Below, one piece after another: positions 7,605 through 16,919 of a stretch of 46,270 nt of DNA. Numbering within the stretch: position 1 is the first letter of the stretch; each line of letters begins with the position of its first letter. Position numbers and translations under genes: made by a program. Source of the DNA: Cyclobacteriaceae bacterium (GTDB taxonomy: Bacteria > Bacteroidota > Bacteroidia > Cytophagales > Cyclobacteriaceae). The notes under the pieces were generated by a model. That model was not told where the DNA came from. It saw only the letters and a program-made list of their open reading frames with translations, and made no database searches. The stretch covers positions 1-46,270 of the forward strand of contig JAHCHY010000025.1 of the NCBI GenBank assembly GCA_026129485.1, written 5' to 3'.

Positions 7605-8908
7605 GCTCTTTTAAGATAAAAGGTGGAGTTAAGCTGAAAGGCGAGATCATTCCACAGGGTGCCAAGAACGAGGCATTACAGGTTTTGTGTGCACCGTTAT
7701 TAACCGCAGCGCCTGTAACGATCCACAACGTTCCCGATATTCTTGATGTAAACAAGCTGGTTGAGCTGATCGGTGATCTCGGATGCAAGGTGGAAAAGCT
7801 AAGCAAAGGCTCTTACCGGTTTACGGCTGTAACCGTAAACACCGCTTATCTCGAAACGCCTGAATACAGGAAGAAAGCTGCCGCGTTGCGCGGATCGGTA
7901 ATGTTACTGGGCCCCATCCTGGCCCGTTACGGTAAAGCCAGCATTCCCAAACCGGGTGGCGATAAAATCGGGAGAAGAAAGTTAGATACGCACTTTATCG
8001 GGTTTCAGAACCTGGGCGCACAATTTCAATATGAACCGGAAGATAACCTGTTTCATATTGATGCTTCGCATTTGCAAGGCAAATACATGCTGCTGGATGA
8101 AGCCTCTGTAACCGGTACTGCCAATATTGTGATGGCTGCGGTGCTGGCTAAAGGAACCACCACCATTTACAATGCAGCCTGCGAGCCTTACCTGCAGCAG
8201 TTGTGCTCTATGCTTAACCGCATGGGCGCCAAGATAAGCGGCATTGGCTCCAACCTGCTCACCATCGAAGGAGTAGAAAAGCTTCATGGAACGGAGCATA
8301 CCATCCTGCCGGATATGATCGAGATCGGCAGCTTCATCGGCCTTGCCGCGATGACGCAGTCTGAAATCACCATTAAGAATTGCCGCATTGATATGCTGGG
8401 CATTATTCCTGAGATATTCAGACGGCTCGGTGTAAAGATGGAGTTCCGGGGTGATGATATTCATATCCCCTGCCAAGAACGATATGAGATAGAAACTTTT
8501 ATTGATGGCTCTATCTTAACCATTGCCGATGCTCCCTGGCCCGGCTTTACGCCTGACCTGATCAGTATTGTATTGGTTGTTGCTATCCAGGCAAAAGGCA
8601 CAGTGCTTATTCACCAGAAAATGTTTGAGAGCCGGCTGTTCTTTGTCGATAAGCTGATCGATATGGGGGCTCAGATCATTCTGAACGATCCGCACCGGGC
8701 TACCGTAATCGGCCTGGATCGTAAAAATCAGTTGCGCGGCATTAAAATGTCCTCGCCTGATATACGTGCCGGTGTTGCGTTATTGATCGCTGCCTTATCG
8801 GCACAGGGCGAAAGTGAAATCTCCAGTGTAGAACAGATAGATCGCGGCTACCAGGATATTGAAGCGCGGTTGAGAAAATTGGGAGCGCAGATTGAGCGGG
8901 TTATCTGA
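7601..8908 (+). CDS. murA: UDP-N-acetylglucosamine 1-carboxyvinyltransferase
   Basis: MurA transfers enolpyruvate from phosphoenolpyruvate to UDP-GlcNAc, the first committed step of peptidoglycan synthesis, in the cytoplasm. The protein has 435 residues with the EPT fold: GAKNEAL (Lys22, Asn23), LRGSVMLLGPILARYG, and GGDKIGRRKLDTHFIG at 119-134. In that loop Asp121 stands where Escherichia coli MurA has the catalytic Cys115, and Arg126 matches Arg120. Cys to Asp at this place is known to give fosfomycin insensitivity. Later motifs include EIGSFIGLAAMT and DIRAGVALLIAAL. The start overlaps the DUF4290 stop. Confidence 0.96.
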   Translation: MSSFKIKGGVKLKGEIIPQGAKNEALQVLCAPLLTAAPVTIHNVPDILDVNKLVELIGDLGCKVEKLSKGSYRFTAVTVNTAYLETPEYRKKAAALRGSVMLLGPILARYGKASIPKPGGDKIGRRKLDTHFIGFQNLGAQFQYEPEDNLFHIDASHLQGKYMLLDEASVTGTANIVMAAVLAKGTTTIYNAACEPYLQQLCSMLNRMGAKISGIGSNLLTIEGVEKLHGTEHTILPDMIEIGSFIGLAAMTQSEITIKNCRIDMLGIIPEIFRRLGVKMEFRGDDIHIPCQERYEIETFIDGSILTIADAPWPGFTPDLISIVLVVAIQAKGTVLIHQKMFESRLFFVDKLIDMGAQIILNDPHRATVIGLDRKNQLRGIKMSSPDIRAGVALLIAALSAQGESEISSVEQIDRGYQDIEARLRKLGAQIERVI

Positions 8909-8913
8909 TTTTG

Positions 8914-9001
8914 TTGATCAGTGAGCAGTGATTTGCGATTATTGATTTTCCGGTCAATAAATTCTAAGATCACAAATCAACAATCAATCATCGCTGATCA
9001 A
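8914..9001. repeat. imperfect intergenic palindrome between convergent genes
   Basis: TTGATCAG at 8914-8921 is mirrored by CTGATCAA at 8994-9001. Between them are degenerate repeats of the kind TGATTTG / CAAATCA and ATTGATT / AATCAAT. It fills the gap between the convergent murA and exonuclease III genes. It may act as a two-way transcription stop or be a member of an interspersed repeat family; no T tract of terminator type is seen. Confidence 0.45.
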
Positions 9002-9016
9002 TTAAAGCCTGCCCAA

Positions 9017-9784
9017 TCACATTTCAATTCTTAATCCCACCGGGCAATGATCTGATCCAAAGTACTCATTATAGATCATCGCATCTTTAACCAAAGGCAT
9101 TACAGGATTTGGCACCAGGAAATGATCGATACGCCAGCCTACATTTTTAGCGCGGCCGTTGGTAACAAAATTCCAGTAGGTGTATTTTACTTCTTCCGGG
9201 TAGAAATGACGAAACGTATCGACCAGCCCGGCATTCAATAGCTTGTCAAAGCCATCAATTTCTTGCTGGGTATAGCCTGCCGATTTGTTGTAATTGGCTT
9301 TCGGATGTGCAAGATCAATCGGTTTATGCGCCACATTAAAATCTCCGCATACAATCACGGGCTTCCTCCGGTTGAGCCACATGATATACTCACGAAAAGC
9401 ATCATCCCAGGTTTGCCTGTAATCGAGGCGGGCTAACCCTTCGCCCGCATTGGGCGTATAAACCGTTACAAAAAAATAAGTAGGGAACTCCGCAGTAACT
9501 ACACGTCCTTCCTGGTCATGCTCATCAATGCCCATGTCGTAAGTAACATCAAGCGGTTCGGTTTTAGTAAGAATGGCGGTGCCTGAATAGCCCTTTCTTG
9601 CCTTTGAGGAGTTGGCGTAAACTTTATACTCAGGCAATAATTCCAGCGCGGTTAATACTTCTTCTTTCGCTGCCTTGGTTTCCTGCAGTCCCATTACATC
9701 GGGCGCCATAGCCCGTACGCTGGCTACAAAATCTTTTTTAATGATCGCTCTGATTCCGTTTACATTCCAGGATACAAAGTGCAT
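9017..9784 (-). CDS. xth: exodeoxyribonuclease III
   Basis: A 255-residue AP endonuclease/3'-5' exonuclease of the exonuclease III family, which repairs abasic sites. The metal and catalytic motifs are visible in order: WNVNGIRA (residues 6-13), GLQETKA with the metal-binding Glu, GYSGTAIL, GDFNVAH with catalytic Asp and Asn, GWRIDHFLV and the C-terminal SDHCPVGL with the catalytic His. Length is normal for the family. It is the last minus-strand gene after the nagB operon, separated from it by a hairpin-forming repeat, so it probably has its own expression. Confidence 0.94.
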   Translation of the reverse strand: MHFVSWNVNGIRAIIKKDFVASVRAMAPDVMGLQETKAAKEEVLTALELLPEYKVYANSSKARKGYSGTAILTKTEPLDVTYDMGIDEHDQEGRVVTAEFPTYFFVTVYTPNAGEGLARLDYRQTWDDAFREYIMWLNRRKPVIVCGDFNVAHKPIDLAHPKANYNKSAGYTQQEIDGFDKLLNAGLVDTFRHFYPEEVKYTYWNFVTNGRAKNVGWRIDHFLVPNPVMPLVKDAMIYNEYFGSDHCPVGLRIEM

Positions 9785-9788
9785 AATA

Positions 9789-9835
9789 GTTGCTGGTTAC
9801 TCGTTGCTGGTTGCTGGAAACCGGCAACCAGCAAC
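9789..9835. repeat. GTTGCTGGTTGC hairpin repeat
   Basis: The 12-base unit GTTGCTGGTTRC occurs twice in tandem (9789-9800 and 9803-9814) and inverted at 9824-9835. The second copy pairs with the inverted one: 12 perfect bases plus three more pairs (one G-U) around an AAA loop. It lies between nagB and xth on the minus strand and may end or attenuate the nagB transcript. The pattern is that of a short interspersed palindrome. Confidence 0.6.
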
Positions 9836-9840
9836 AATAT

Positions 9841-11739
9841 TTAAAAATGGTATCTCACAAAAGCCTCAATAGCTTCATACTCAGCCAAGCCCAGTAAGTT
9901 ATAAGCTTCTGCTGTTGCATGATTGCGGTCTTCGGCACGCACCCAGAACTCGCGTTTATCGCTGCCCGGGAACACGGCACTGTCTTTCTGCGACTGATGC
10001 TTGAATATGGCCCTGCGCTTGCGCAGCAATTCATCCGGGCTCAATGGTACCGCCATTTCAATCTGGTCGATATCCCACTCCTGCCACGCTCCGCGATACA
10101 GCCACACATAACAGTCTTTCATATAATCTTTATGCTTCAGCCGGTCTATTGCCTGGTAAATGGCAGCAAGGCAAACGCGGTGCGTACCATGCGGATCGGA
10201 AAGATCGCCCGCGGCATAAATCTGGTGCGGTTTTATTTTTTCGATCAGGTCAACAATAACCTGGATATCTTCTTCACCCAATGGCTTCTTTTTAACCGTA
10301 CCGGTTTCGTAAAAGGGCATATCGAGAAAGTGCGCCTGCTCATCGGGAATACCCGTGTAGCGGCAGCCTGCCTTTGCCTCGCCCCTGCGAATCAAACCCT
10401 TTATCTTCATTACCTCGGGGCTATCCACTGCTCCGGGTTTCTTGTGCGTAATATCGCGCACAATCTTCTCGTAAAACTTATCACCATCTGCCTTGCTCAG
10501 TCCGAACGAATGATTGAAGTCGCGCACAAAATCTGCAAAGCGAATAGCATCATCATCAAACACGGCAATGTTACCGGAAGTCTGGTACGCTACATGCACT
10601 TCATGCTTCTGGTCAACCAGCCGGATGAATGTTCCGCCCATAGAAATAACATCATCATCCGGATGCGGACTAAAAATAATGACACGTTTTGGAAAAGGCT
10701 TGGCGCGTTCCGGCCTGTACGAATCATCGGCATTCGGCTTACCTCCGGGCCAACCGGTAATGGTATGCTGTAACGCATTGAAGATTTTTATATTCACCTG
10801 GTAGGCCGAGCCATACTCTGTAATGATATCGCCCATACCATGCTCCATGTAATCATGGTTGGTAAGCTTTAGCACGGGCTTCTGCAACGTTAATCCTAAC
10901 CAGACAACCGCCTTCTGGATCAGTTGATCATTCCAATCCACGCTATCCACCAGCCACGGTGTTTTAATTCGTGTTAAGCGCGATGATGCGGCATCATCCA
11001 GGATAACCTGCGTATGGGGATGCTTTTGCAAAAACGTGGAAGGTATCTGGTCGGTAACCGGTCCTTCAACCGCTTTTTGCACAATGGGCGCCTTACCTTC
11101 GCCCCATGCCATCATAATAATTCGCCTGGCCTTCAGAATAGTGCCCACTCCCATGGTAATGGCTTTGCGCGGAACATTCTCTTCACCAAAAAAATCACTT
11201 GCCGCATCAATCCGTGTTACCTGGTCGAGCGTAATCATGCGGGTGGGCGACTTCTCTGATGAGCCCGGTTCGTTAAAGCCGATGTGCCCGGTACGGCCTA
11301 TACCTAATACCTGCAAATCTATTCCGCCCAGGGCTTCAATCCTGGCATCATACTGCTTGCAATACTCAGCCACTTTATCTTTGGGCAAGGTTCCATCCGG
11401 GATGTTGATATTCTCTTTCGGAATATCGATTGAATCAAACAAATGCTCATTCATGAATCTTACATAGCTTTGCAGCGATGTGGGTTCAATCGGGTAATAT
11501 TCATCGAGGTTGAAGGTGATTACATTTTTAAAGCTCAATCCTTGCTTGTGAAGCTTCACCAGCTCGGCATATACCCGCGTGGGTGTAGATCCGGTTGCCA
11601 GGCCCAGCACACACGGCTTGCCTTCGGATTGCCGTTGGCGGATCAGGCCTGCGATTTCATTAGCCACATAAACAGAGGCTTCTTCCGAGGTTATGAAAAT
11701 CCGGGTGGGAATGTGTTCGGTAACTGATAATTGACTCAT
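9841..11739 (-). CDS. nagB: glucosamine-6-phosphate deaminase fused to a LmbE/PIG-L deacetylase-like domain
   Basis: A 632-residue two-domain protein. Residues 1 to about 280 are glucosamine-6-phosphate deaminase, which makes fructose 6-phosphate and ammonia: GLATGSTPTRVY, NLDEYYPI and GIGRTGHIGFNEPGSS (from residue 146). From about 345 a PIG-L/LmbE domain follows, with the zinc motif SPHPDDDV (PHPDDD at 358-363) and DPHGTH near the end. LmbE domains are zinc-dependent deacetylases of GlcNAc-type sugars. This fusion is known in Bacteroidota; the role of the second half is not settled. It is the third gene after anmK and murQ on the minus strand, so it would draw in the amino sugar they release. 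Start is the ATG at 11739. Confidence 0.93.
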   Translation of the reverse strand: MSQLSVTEHIPTRIFITSEEASVYVANEIAGLIRQRQSEGKPCVLGLATGSTPTRVYAELVKLHKQGLSFKNVITFNLDEYYPIEPTSLQSYVRFMNEHLFDSIDIPKENINIPDGTLPKDKVAEYCKQYDARIEALGGIDLQVLGIGRTGHIGFNEPGSSEKSPTRMITLDQVTRIDAASDFFGEENVPRKAITMGVGTILKARRIIMMAWGEGKAPIVQKAVEGPVTDQIPSTFLQKHPHTQVILDDAASSRLTRIKTPWLVDSVDWNDQLIQKAVVWLGLTLQKPVLKLTNHDYMEHGMGDIITEYGSAYQVNIKIFNALQHTITGWPGGKPNADDSYRPERAKPFPKRVIIFSPHPDDDVISMGGTFIRLVDQKHEVHVAYQTSGNIAVFDDDAIRFADFVRDFNHSFGLSKADGDKFYEKIVRDITHKKPGAVDSPEVMKIKGLIRRGEAKAGCRYTGIPDEQAHFLDMPFYETGTVKKKPLGEEDIQVIVDLIEKIKPHQIYAAGDLSDPHGTHRVCLAAIYQAIDRLKHKDYMKDCYVWLYRGAWQEWDIDQIEMAVPLSPDELLRKRRAIFKHQSQKDSAVFPGSDKREFWVRAEDRNHATAEAYNLLGLAEYEAIEAFVRYHF

Positions 11740-11775
11740 AAATGCTGATAAATATATTTCAAAAATTGAATAGGT

Positions 11776-12615
11776 TTAACTGTTCTGTTGGGAGCTTTGT
11801 TTTTTATAGTACTCCACTGCCTTTTTTACCGAACCATGCTGCAAGAGTAGCTGTTTCGCTATTTCATAATCGAAAATAGCTGCGTTATCCATCACCATCC
11901 TTACCCCACGATCCACCAGCTTATCATTGGTGAGCTGCATGTTCACCATTTTGTTGTCTTCCACACGGCCTAACCGGATCATAACCGCAGTTGAGATCAT
12001 GTTGAGCACCAGCTTCTGGGCTGTGCCGCTCTTCATGCGCGTGCTGCCGGTTACAAACTCAGGGCCTGCTACTACTTCTATCGGGTAGTCCGCTTCCCGG
12101 CTTACCGGTGCCCCGGGATTACAGGCAATGCTTCCGGTTACTATTCCGGCTTCACGACATTTTTTTAATGCACCGATCACATACGGTGTACGGCCACTGG
12201 CTGCAATTCCAACTACTACATCGCTGGCGCTGATATTATGTGCCTGCAAATCTTTCCAGCCTTGCTCGGGGCTGTCTTCCGCAAACTCTACAGCCTGCGT
12301 GATGGCTTTGACGCCCCCGGCAATCAACCCGATCACCAAACCATAAGGCACTCCGTAAGTAGGCGGGCACTCGCTGGCATCTACTACTCCCAATCTGCCG
12401 CTCGTACCGGCTCCTATGTAAAATAATCTTCCACCGGCCACCATCTTATCAGTTATAGCCTGAACCAGCTTTTCAATTTGCGGAATTACTTTTTCAACCG
12501 CGAGCGGAACAGTCTTATCCTCATTATTGATGTTGGTCAAAATCTCATTCACCGACATCTTTTCCAGATGATGGTAATGAGAGGATTGTTCTGTTATTTT
12601 TATAAACTCAGTCAT
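11776..12615 (-). CDS. murQ: N-acetylmuramic acid 6-phosphate etherase
   Basis: MurQ cleaves the lactyl ether of MurNAc 6-phosphate to give GlcNAc 6-phosphate and lactate during cell-wall recycling. The 279-residue protein has a SIS fold with GGRLFYIGAGTSGRLGV, then DASECPPTYG, which includes the catalytic Glu, and GIAASGRTPYVIGAL and TGSTRMKSGTAQK. I use the ATG at 12615 (MTEFIKITEQ), with GGAG about ten bases upstream; a TTG at 12633 gives six extra residues with no family support. It sits 48 bases after anmK and 36 before nagB, in the enzymatic order of the pathway. Confidence 0.95.
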   Translation of the reverse strand: MTEFIKITEQSSHYHHLEKMSVNEILTNINNEDKTVPLAVEKVIPQIEKLVQAITDKMVAGGRLFYIGAGTSGRLGVVDASECPPTYGVPYGLVIGLIAGGVKAITQAVEFAEDSPEQGWKDLQAHNISASDVVVGIAASGRTPYVIGALKKCREAGIVTGSIACNPGAPVSREADYPIEVVAGPEFVTGSTRMKSGTAQKLVLNMISTAVMIRLGRVEDNKMVNMQLTNDKLVDRGVRMVMDNAAIFDYEIAKQLLLQHGSVKKAVEYYKKQSSQQNS

Positions 12616-12663
12616 ATTATTTATTCTCCTCAATCTGAATGAGGGACAAAAAATTATTTATCT

Positions 12664-13857
12664 CTACTTCCCAAACGAAACCTTTCCCATCGATACCGAG
12701 GGTATCTTTGATCTTTTTCCAAACCCTGTTTTTCCGCCCGCCAGCGCTTCGTTTGCCAATACGGCAAACAGCACCGCTTCCTTGGCATCACCGGCTATAC
12801 CCAATTCATCCATAGCGTGAAAAGTTACATTCGGCAACAATTCCCTAAGTCGCTGCATCATTAAAGGATTATGCGCCCCGCCTCCGCTTGCATATAAATG
12901 AAACTTCCGCTTACCGATAACGCGCTTAATGGCATCGGCCATAGTTTCGGCACTAAAATGCGTAAGCGTGGCCAGCAAATCCTGCAAGGAAATACCTTCC
13001 GTTCCGCTTTTCTCCTGTGCCAGCGCAAGGTAATCCAGATTGAACAACTCCGGCCCCGTAGTTTTCGGAAATTTATGCTCAAAAAACGCATGTGCTTTTA
13101 AAGCGGCAAGCAGCTCCATGCTGCAATTTCCCTTTTTGGCTACCTGCGCATCCTTATCAAAGGACAGATCGGGTAAAAGCTTACGCACAACCTGGTCGAT
13201 CAATGTATTTGCCGGCCCGGTATCGGTTACAAAAACCTCCCCGGCTTTGGCTGATGCCGGCAGGTAGGTGAAGTTGCCGATGCCCCCGGCATTTAATAAT
13301 AACCTGTTCTCTCCCTTTTTGGAAAATAACAGGTAATCGCCATACACAGCCAAAGGTGCGCCTTCGCCTCCGGCCGCCACATGCTTTTGCCTGAAATCAC
13401 TTATCGTGATGATGCCGGTTTTTACTGCGAGGTGATCGCCATCTCCTATTTGCAACGTTGCATTACAGGCTGCCTGCGGGTACAAAAACTTCGGAGCATG
13501 AAACACGGTTTGCCCGTGTGAGGCAATGACATCAACCTGCCCTGGTTTTATCTTCCACTTCTTCAGCGACTTTAAAACCATTTGCCCATGCGCTTTGCCA
13601 ATCACCGCGTTTAGCTCGGTCAGCTTCTGAAAATCAATTTGCGGTTTGGCAAACACTTCTAATATGCCATTCTTAAACTCCCGGCTATACGGCCAGGTCT
13701 GAAATGCTTGCAGCTTTACTTTGGTTTGAATTCCGCTTCCTCTGATGCGGCACAATGCCACATCGAGGCCGTCTAACGAAGTGCCCGACATCAGCCCTAC
13801 AATCAATCTTGATTTTTTAGAGGCAATGCGGTGAAGGGCGGCAATATTTTTATTCAT
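12664..13857 (-). CDS. anmK: anhydro-N-acetylmuramic acid kinase
   Basis: AnmK opens and phosphorylates 1,6-anhydro-MurNAc released by lytic transglycosylases, giving MurNAc 6-phosphate for MurQ. The 397-residue protein shows the ASKHA-type signature GLMSGTSLDGLDVALC at about 21-36, SHGQTVFH, LNAGGIGNFT, DTGPANTLID and a C-terminal ASGGGAHNP. Length is normal. It starts at an ATG (13857) 35 bases from the putative GTG of the divergent GSCFA gene and heads the recycling operon anmK-murQ-nagB. Confidence 0.95.
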   Translation of the reverse strand: MNKNIAALHRIASKKSRLIVGLMSGTSLDGLDVALCRIRGSGIQTKVKLQAFQTWPYSREFKNGILEVFAKPQIDFQKLTELNAVIGKAHGQMVLKSLKKWKIKPGQVDVIASHGQTVFHAPKFLYPQAACNATLQIGDGDHLAVKTGIITISDFRQKHVAAGGEGAPLAVYGDYLLFSKKGENRLLLNAGGIGNFTYLPASAKAGEVFVTDTGPANTLIDQVVRKLLPDLSFDKDAQVAKKGNCSMELLAALKAHAFFEHKFPKTTGPELFNLDYLALAQEKSGTEGISLQDLLATLTHFSAETMADAIKRVIGKRKFHLYASGGGAHNPLMMQRLRELLPNVTFHAMDELGIAGDAKEAVLFAVLANEALAGGKTGFGKRSKIPSVSMGKVSFGK

Positions 13858-13934
13858 AAATCGGGTCTGCGTATCCGGTAGTAAAAAGTATCGTGTTAAC
13901 TTTCAAACCGATTCTAAAAGTATCCAAAATTAGA

Positions 13935-14912
13935 ATGAATTCGTTTCGGACCGAAATAAATTGTTTACCGGGTAAGCCCATTGGTTTGGATAATAAAATC
14001 TTAACCGCAGGTTCCTGTTTTGCCGACCAGCTTGGGCAATGGCTTGCCAGCAATAAGTTTACAGTGTCAGGGAACCCGTTCGGAACCACCTATAACCCGG
14101 TTTCTATTCACAACCTGCTGCTGGATGCATTAAGTGAAACCCTTGATCCGAACCTGTTTACCGAACGGGCCGGGCTGTGGTTCCATCATGCCTGGCATTC
14201 ACAGTTTGTTGCCTCATCGAAAGACGAGCTCGCAACTGCATTGCAGCAAACACAAAAGCAGGTACGCGCGTTTCTGAACGAGTTGGACATACTCATCCTT
14301 ACATACGGTACGGCATGGGTATATGAGCTGAAATCATCCGGCCGGTTGGTAGCCAACTGCCATAAGGTACCCGGCACGCAGTTTAACAAACGGCTTTTGT
14401 CCGTACAGGAAATTGTGCAGTCATTCAGCACACTTATTCAAAAGCTTAAAGCATTAAGACCCGGCCTGCGCATAATTTTTACGGTAAGCCCGGTTAGGCA
14501 TATTAAAGACACGTTTGAATTAAACAATGTAAGCAAATCGGTATTGCGGTTAGCCTGTCATGAGCTTCAGCAAAAAGATTTAGCTGAGTATTTTCCCGCT
14601 TATGAAATTATGATGGACGATTTGCGCGACTACCGGTTTTACGAACGCGACATGATTCATCCCTCAGCCGAAGCCCGTGATTACATTAGCCGGAAGTTCA
14701 GCGACCGCTATTTTACTGCCGATACGCTTAAGCTGATCCACACCCTGAACGAAATTCAAAAAGCGCTGGTGCACAAACCGTTTCAAATAGCCTCGGCTGC
14801 ACATCAGCATTTTTTAAAAGACACCCTGCGCAAGCTGGAATCTGTTCAGCATCAGCTTCCGGTTGCAGCCGAAATAGAACAGGTACGCGCTCAACTCATT
14901 CATCATGCCTAA
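13935..14912 (+). CDS. GSCFA domain protein
   Basis: The 325-residue protein opens [12 protein letters not shown] and has the family-naming motif [14 protein letters not shown] near residues 26-39, then [13 protein letters not shown] and, towards the end, [19 protein letters not shown] proteins resemble SGNH/GDSL hydrolases: the Ser in GSCF and the Asp/His in DMIHPS would form the catalytic set. Substrate unknown, though family members are often near carbohydrate genes. The ATG at 13935 is preferred over the GTG at 13893. Its stop overlaps the next gene by eight bases, so it heads a three-gene operon ending in a fucosidase. Confidence 0.88.
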   Translation: MNSFRTEINCLPGKPIGLDNKILTAGSCFADQLGQWLASNKFTVSGNPFGTTYNPVSIHNLLLDALSETLDPNLFTERAGLWFHHAWHSQFVASSKDELATALQQTQKQVRAFLNELDILILTYGTAWVYELKSSGRLVANCHKVPGTQFNKRLLSVQEIVQSFSTLIQKLKALRPGLRIIFTVSPVRHIKDTFELNNVSKSVLRLACHELQQKDLAEYFPAYEIMMDDLRDYRFYERDMIHPSAEARDYISRKFSDRYFTADTLKLIHTLNEIQKALVHKPFQIASAAHQHFLKDTLRKLESVQHQLPVAAEIEQVRAQLIHHA

Positions 14913-16890
14913 CCGACTGATTCACGCTACTTCGCCTTATTTGTTGCAGCACGCCCACAACCCGGTTGACTGGTATGAATGGAGCAGCGAAGCTTTGCAA
15001 AAAGCCAAAGCGGAAGATAAACCGATATTGGTAAGCATCGGCTACTCCAGTTGCCACTGGTGCCATGTAATGGAGCGCGAAAGCTTTGAAAACAAAGACA
15101 TTGCAGCTTTGATGAACGAACATTTTGTGTGCATCAAGGTAGATCGGGAAGAACGGCCCGACATCGACCAGGTGTATATGGAAGCCGTACAAGCCATGCA
15201 GCAAAACGGAGGCTGGCCTTTAAATGTATTTTTAACTCCCGATCAAAAACCTTTTTATGGCGGCACTTATTTTCCGCCAGCCAACTGGGCGCAGCTTCTC
15301 AGGCAAATACATCAGACCTTTCAGGTTAAACGTAAAGAAATAAATGAATCAGCCGATGACCTGGCGCGCCACCTGCAAACCAGCGATCTGAAACGGTTCG
15401 CACAGCAAAACGATCCTGATTTCAAGTCAGAACAGCTTGATGCGATGTTTCAGATTATCGCATCGCGATATGATAAGACATGGGGCGGAATAGAAAAAGC
15501 GCCCAAGTTTGTGATGCCTTCCATCTGGCTTTTCCTGCTGCGATACCATGCCGCTACTCAAAATGAGCAGGCGCTTGAAATGGTTACACATACCTTACGC
15601 CAGTTGACGTTGGGCGGTATTTACGATCAGCTTGGCGGAGGCTTTGCACGCTACTCGGTGGATGGCGAATGGTTTGCCCCGCACTTTGAAAAAATGCTGT
15701 ACGACAATGCACAACTGATTTCGCTTTATGCGGAAGCATACAGCATCACACACGATGCTATCTTCAAGGAAACCGTGTATGATACGGTGGGCTGGTTAAA
15801 TCGCGAAATGCTGCATTTGTCAGGAGGTTTTTATTCTGCCCTCGATGCCGACAGCGAAGGCATGGAAGGAAAGTTCTATACGTGGACGGGAGCCGAGCTG
15901 CACGCTGTGCCGGGCAATGATGCTGAAAAGCTGATACAACACTTCCAGGCTACAGCCGAAGGTAACTGGGAACGCGGCCGGAATATTTTACGCAGAGATC
16001 CGCAAACTGCCTCGGTTGAATCTGCTGACATCAAAACCTTAAAATCAAAATTACTAACCGAAAGAAGTAAGCGCATTCGTCCGGCATTGGATGATAAGAT
16101 TTTAACAGGATGGAATGCCATGACCATTCAGGGGTTGACAGATTGTTATAAAGCATTTCAGGATGAACATTTCTTACAGCTTGCCCTTCGTGCAATTTCA
16201 TTCCTGGAAGAAAGCCTGATCTCCGACAAAGTTTACCGGGCGTGGAAAGGTAAGCGGTCTGAAACCGAAGGCTTCCTCGAAGACTATGCTTTTCTCATTC
16301 AGGCTTATATTTCATTATACCAGGTAACGTTTAATGAAGGCTGGCTCTGCAAAGCCAAGACCTGGTGCGAATATGTGTTGCTTCATTTTGCAGATGCCGA
16401 AGAAGGTTTCTTCTTTTATTCATCCGATACCTCGGAGGCCTTGATTGCACGCAAGAAAGAAATTTTTGATAACGTAATTCCCGGCTCCAATTCCGTAATG
16501 GCGCGTAACCTGCACCAGCTTGGTATCCTGCTCGATCGTGAGGAGTGGAAAGCACAGGCCCGAACCATGACAACCAAGCTGCTTCACCTCATTACTTCCG
16601 AGCCGGTTTACACCTGCCACTGGGCAGTATTGTTAAGCGAGCTGATCCACGAACCTGCGGAAGTGATTATTGCCGGAAGCGATGCATTAACCCTGCGCGA
16701 AGAATTACACCGGCATTATCTTCCGTTTACGCTCACAGCCGGAAGCACGGTTGAAAGCATATTGCCTCTGCTGGAAAACCGGTTACCGGAAACCGGAACT
16801 CTGATTTATGTTTGCCGGAACAAAACCTGCCGGTTGCCGGTAACTACCGTACCCGAAGCGCTTGAACAAATTGGAAATTTTAAATCTTGA
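14905..16890 (+). CDS. DUF255 thioredoxin-like protein (YyaL/SPATA20 family)
   Basis: A 661-residue protein of the YyaL family, homologous to human spermatogenesis-associated protein 20. The N-terminal 170 residues are a thioredoxin-like DUF255 domain starting [20 protein letters not shown], with active-site pair Cys50-His-Trp-Cys53, and [11 protein letters not shown] and [12 protein letters not shown]. The remainder is an alpha/alpha toroid like that of sugar epimerases and glycosidases ([29 protein letters not shown]). Its biochemical role is not established. It is coupled to the GSCFA gene upstream, and its end overlaps the region before the GH29 gene. Confidence 0.9.
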   Translation: MPNRLIHATSPYLLQHAHNPVDWYEWSSEALQKAKAEDKPILVSIGYSSCHWCHVMERESFENKDIAALMNEHFVCIKVDREERPDIDQVYMEAVQAMQQNGGWPLNVFLTPDQKPFYGGTYFPPANWAQLLRQIHQTFQVKRKEINESADDLARHLQTSDLKRFAQQNDPDFKSEQLDAMFQIIASRYDKTWGGIEKAPKFVMPSIWLFLLRYHAATQNEQALEMVTHTLRQLTLGGIYDQLGGGFARYSVDGEWFAPHFEKMLYDNAQLISLYAEAYSITHDAIFKETVYDTVGWLNREMLHLSGGFYSALDADSEGMEGKFYTWTGAELHAVPGNDAEKLIQHFQATAEGNWERGRNILRRDPQTASVESADIKTLKSKLLTERSKRIRPALDDKILTGWNAMTIQGLTDCYKAFQDEHFLQLALRAISFLEESLISDKVYRAWKGKRSETEGFLEDYAFLIQAYISLYQVTFNEGWLCKAKTWCEYVLLHFADAEEGFFFYSSDTSEALIARKKEIFDNVIPGSNSVMARNLHQLGILLDREEWKAQARTMTTKLLHLITSEPVYTCHWAVLLSELIHEPAEVIIAGSDALTLREELHRHYLPFTLTAGSTVESILPLLENRLPETGTLIYVCRNKTCRLPVTTVPEALEQIGNFKS

Positions 16891-16919
16891 ATTTTGAATC
16901 CAGCTTCCTAATTTTCACC

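Noticed and set aside
10514-11467. Several long plus-strand open frames across the nagB gene
   Set aside because: They are antisense shadows of the well-supported nagB-LmbE gene; their translations have no domain character.
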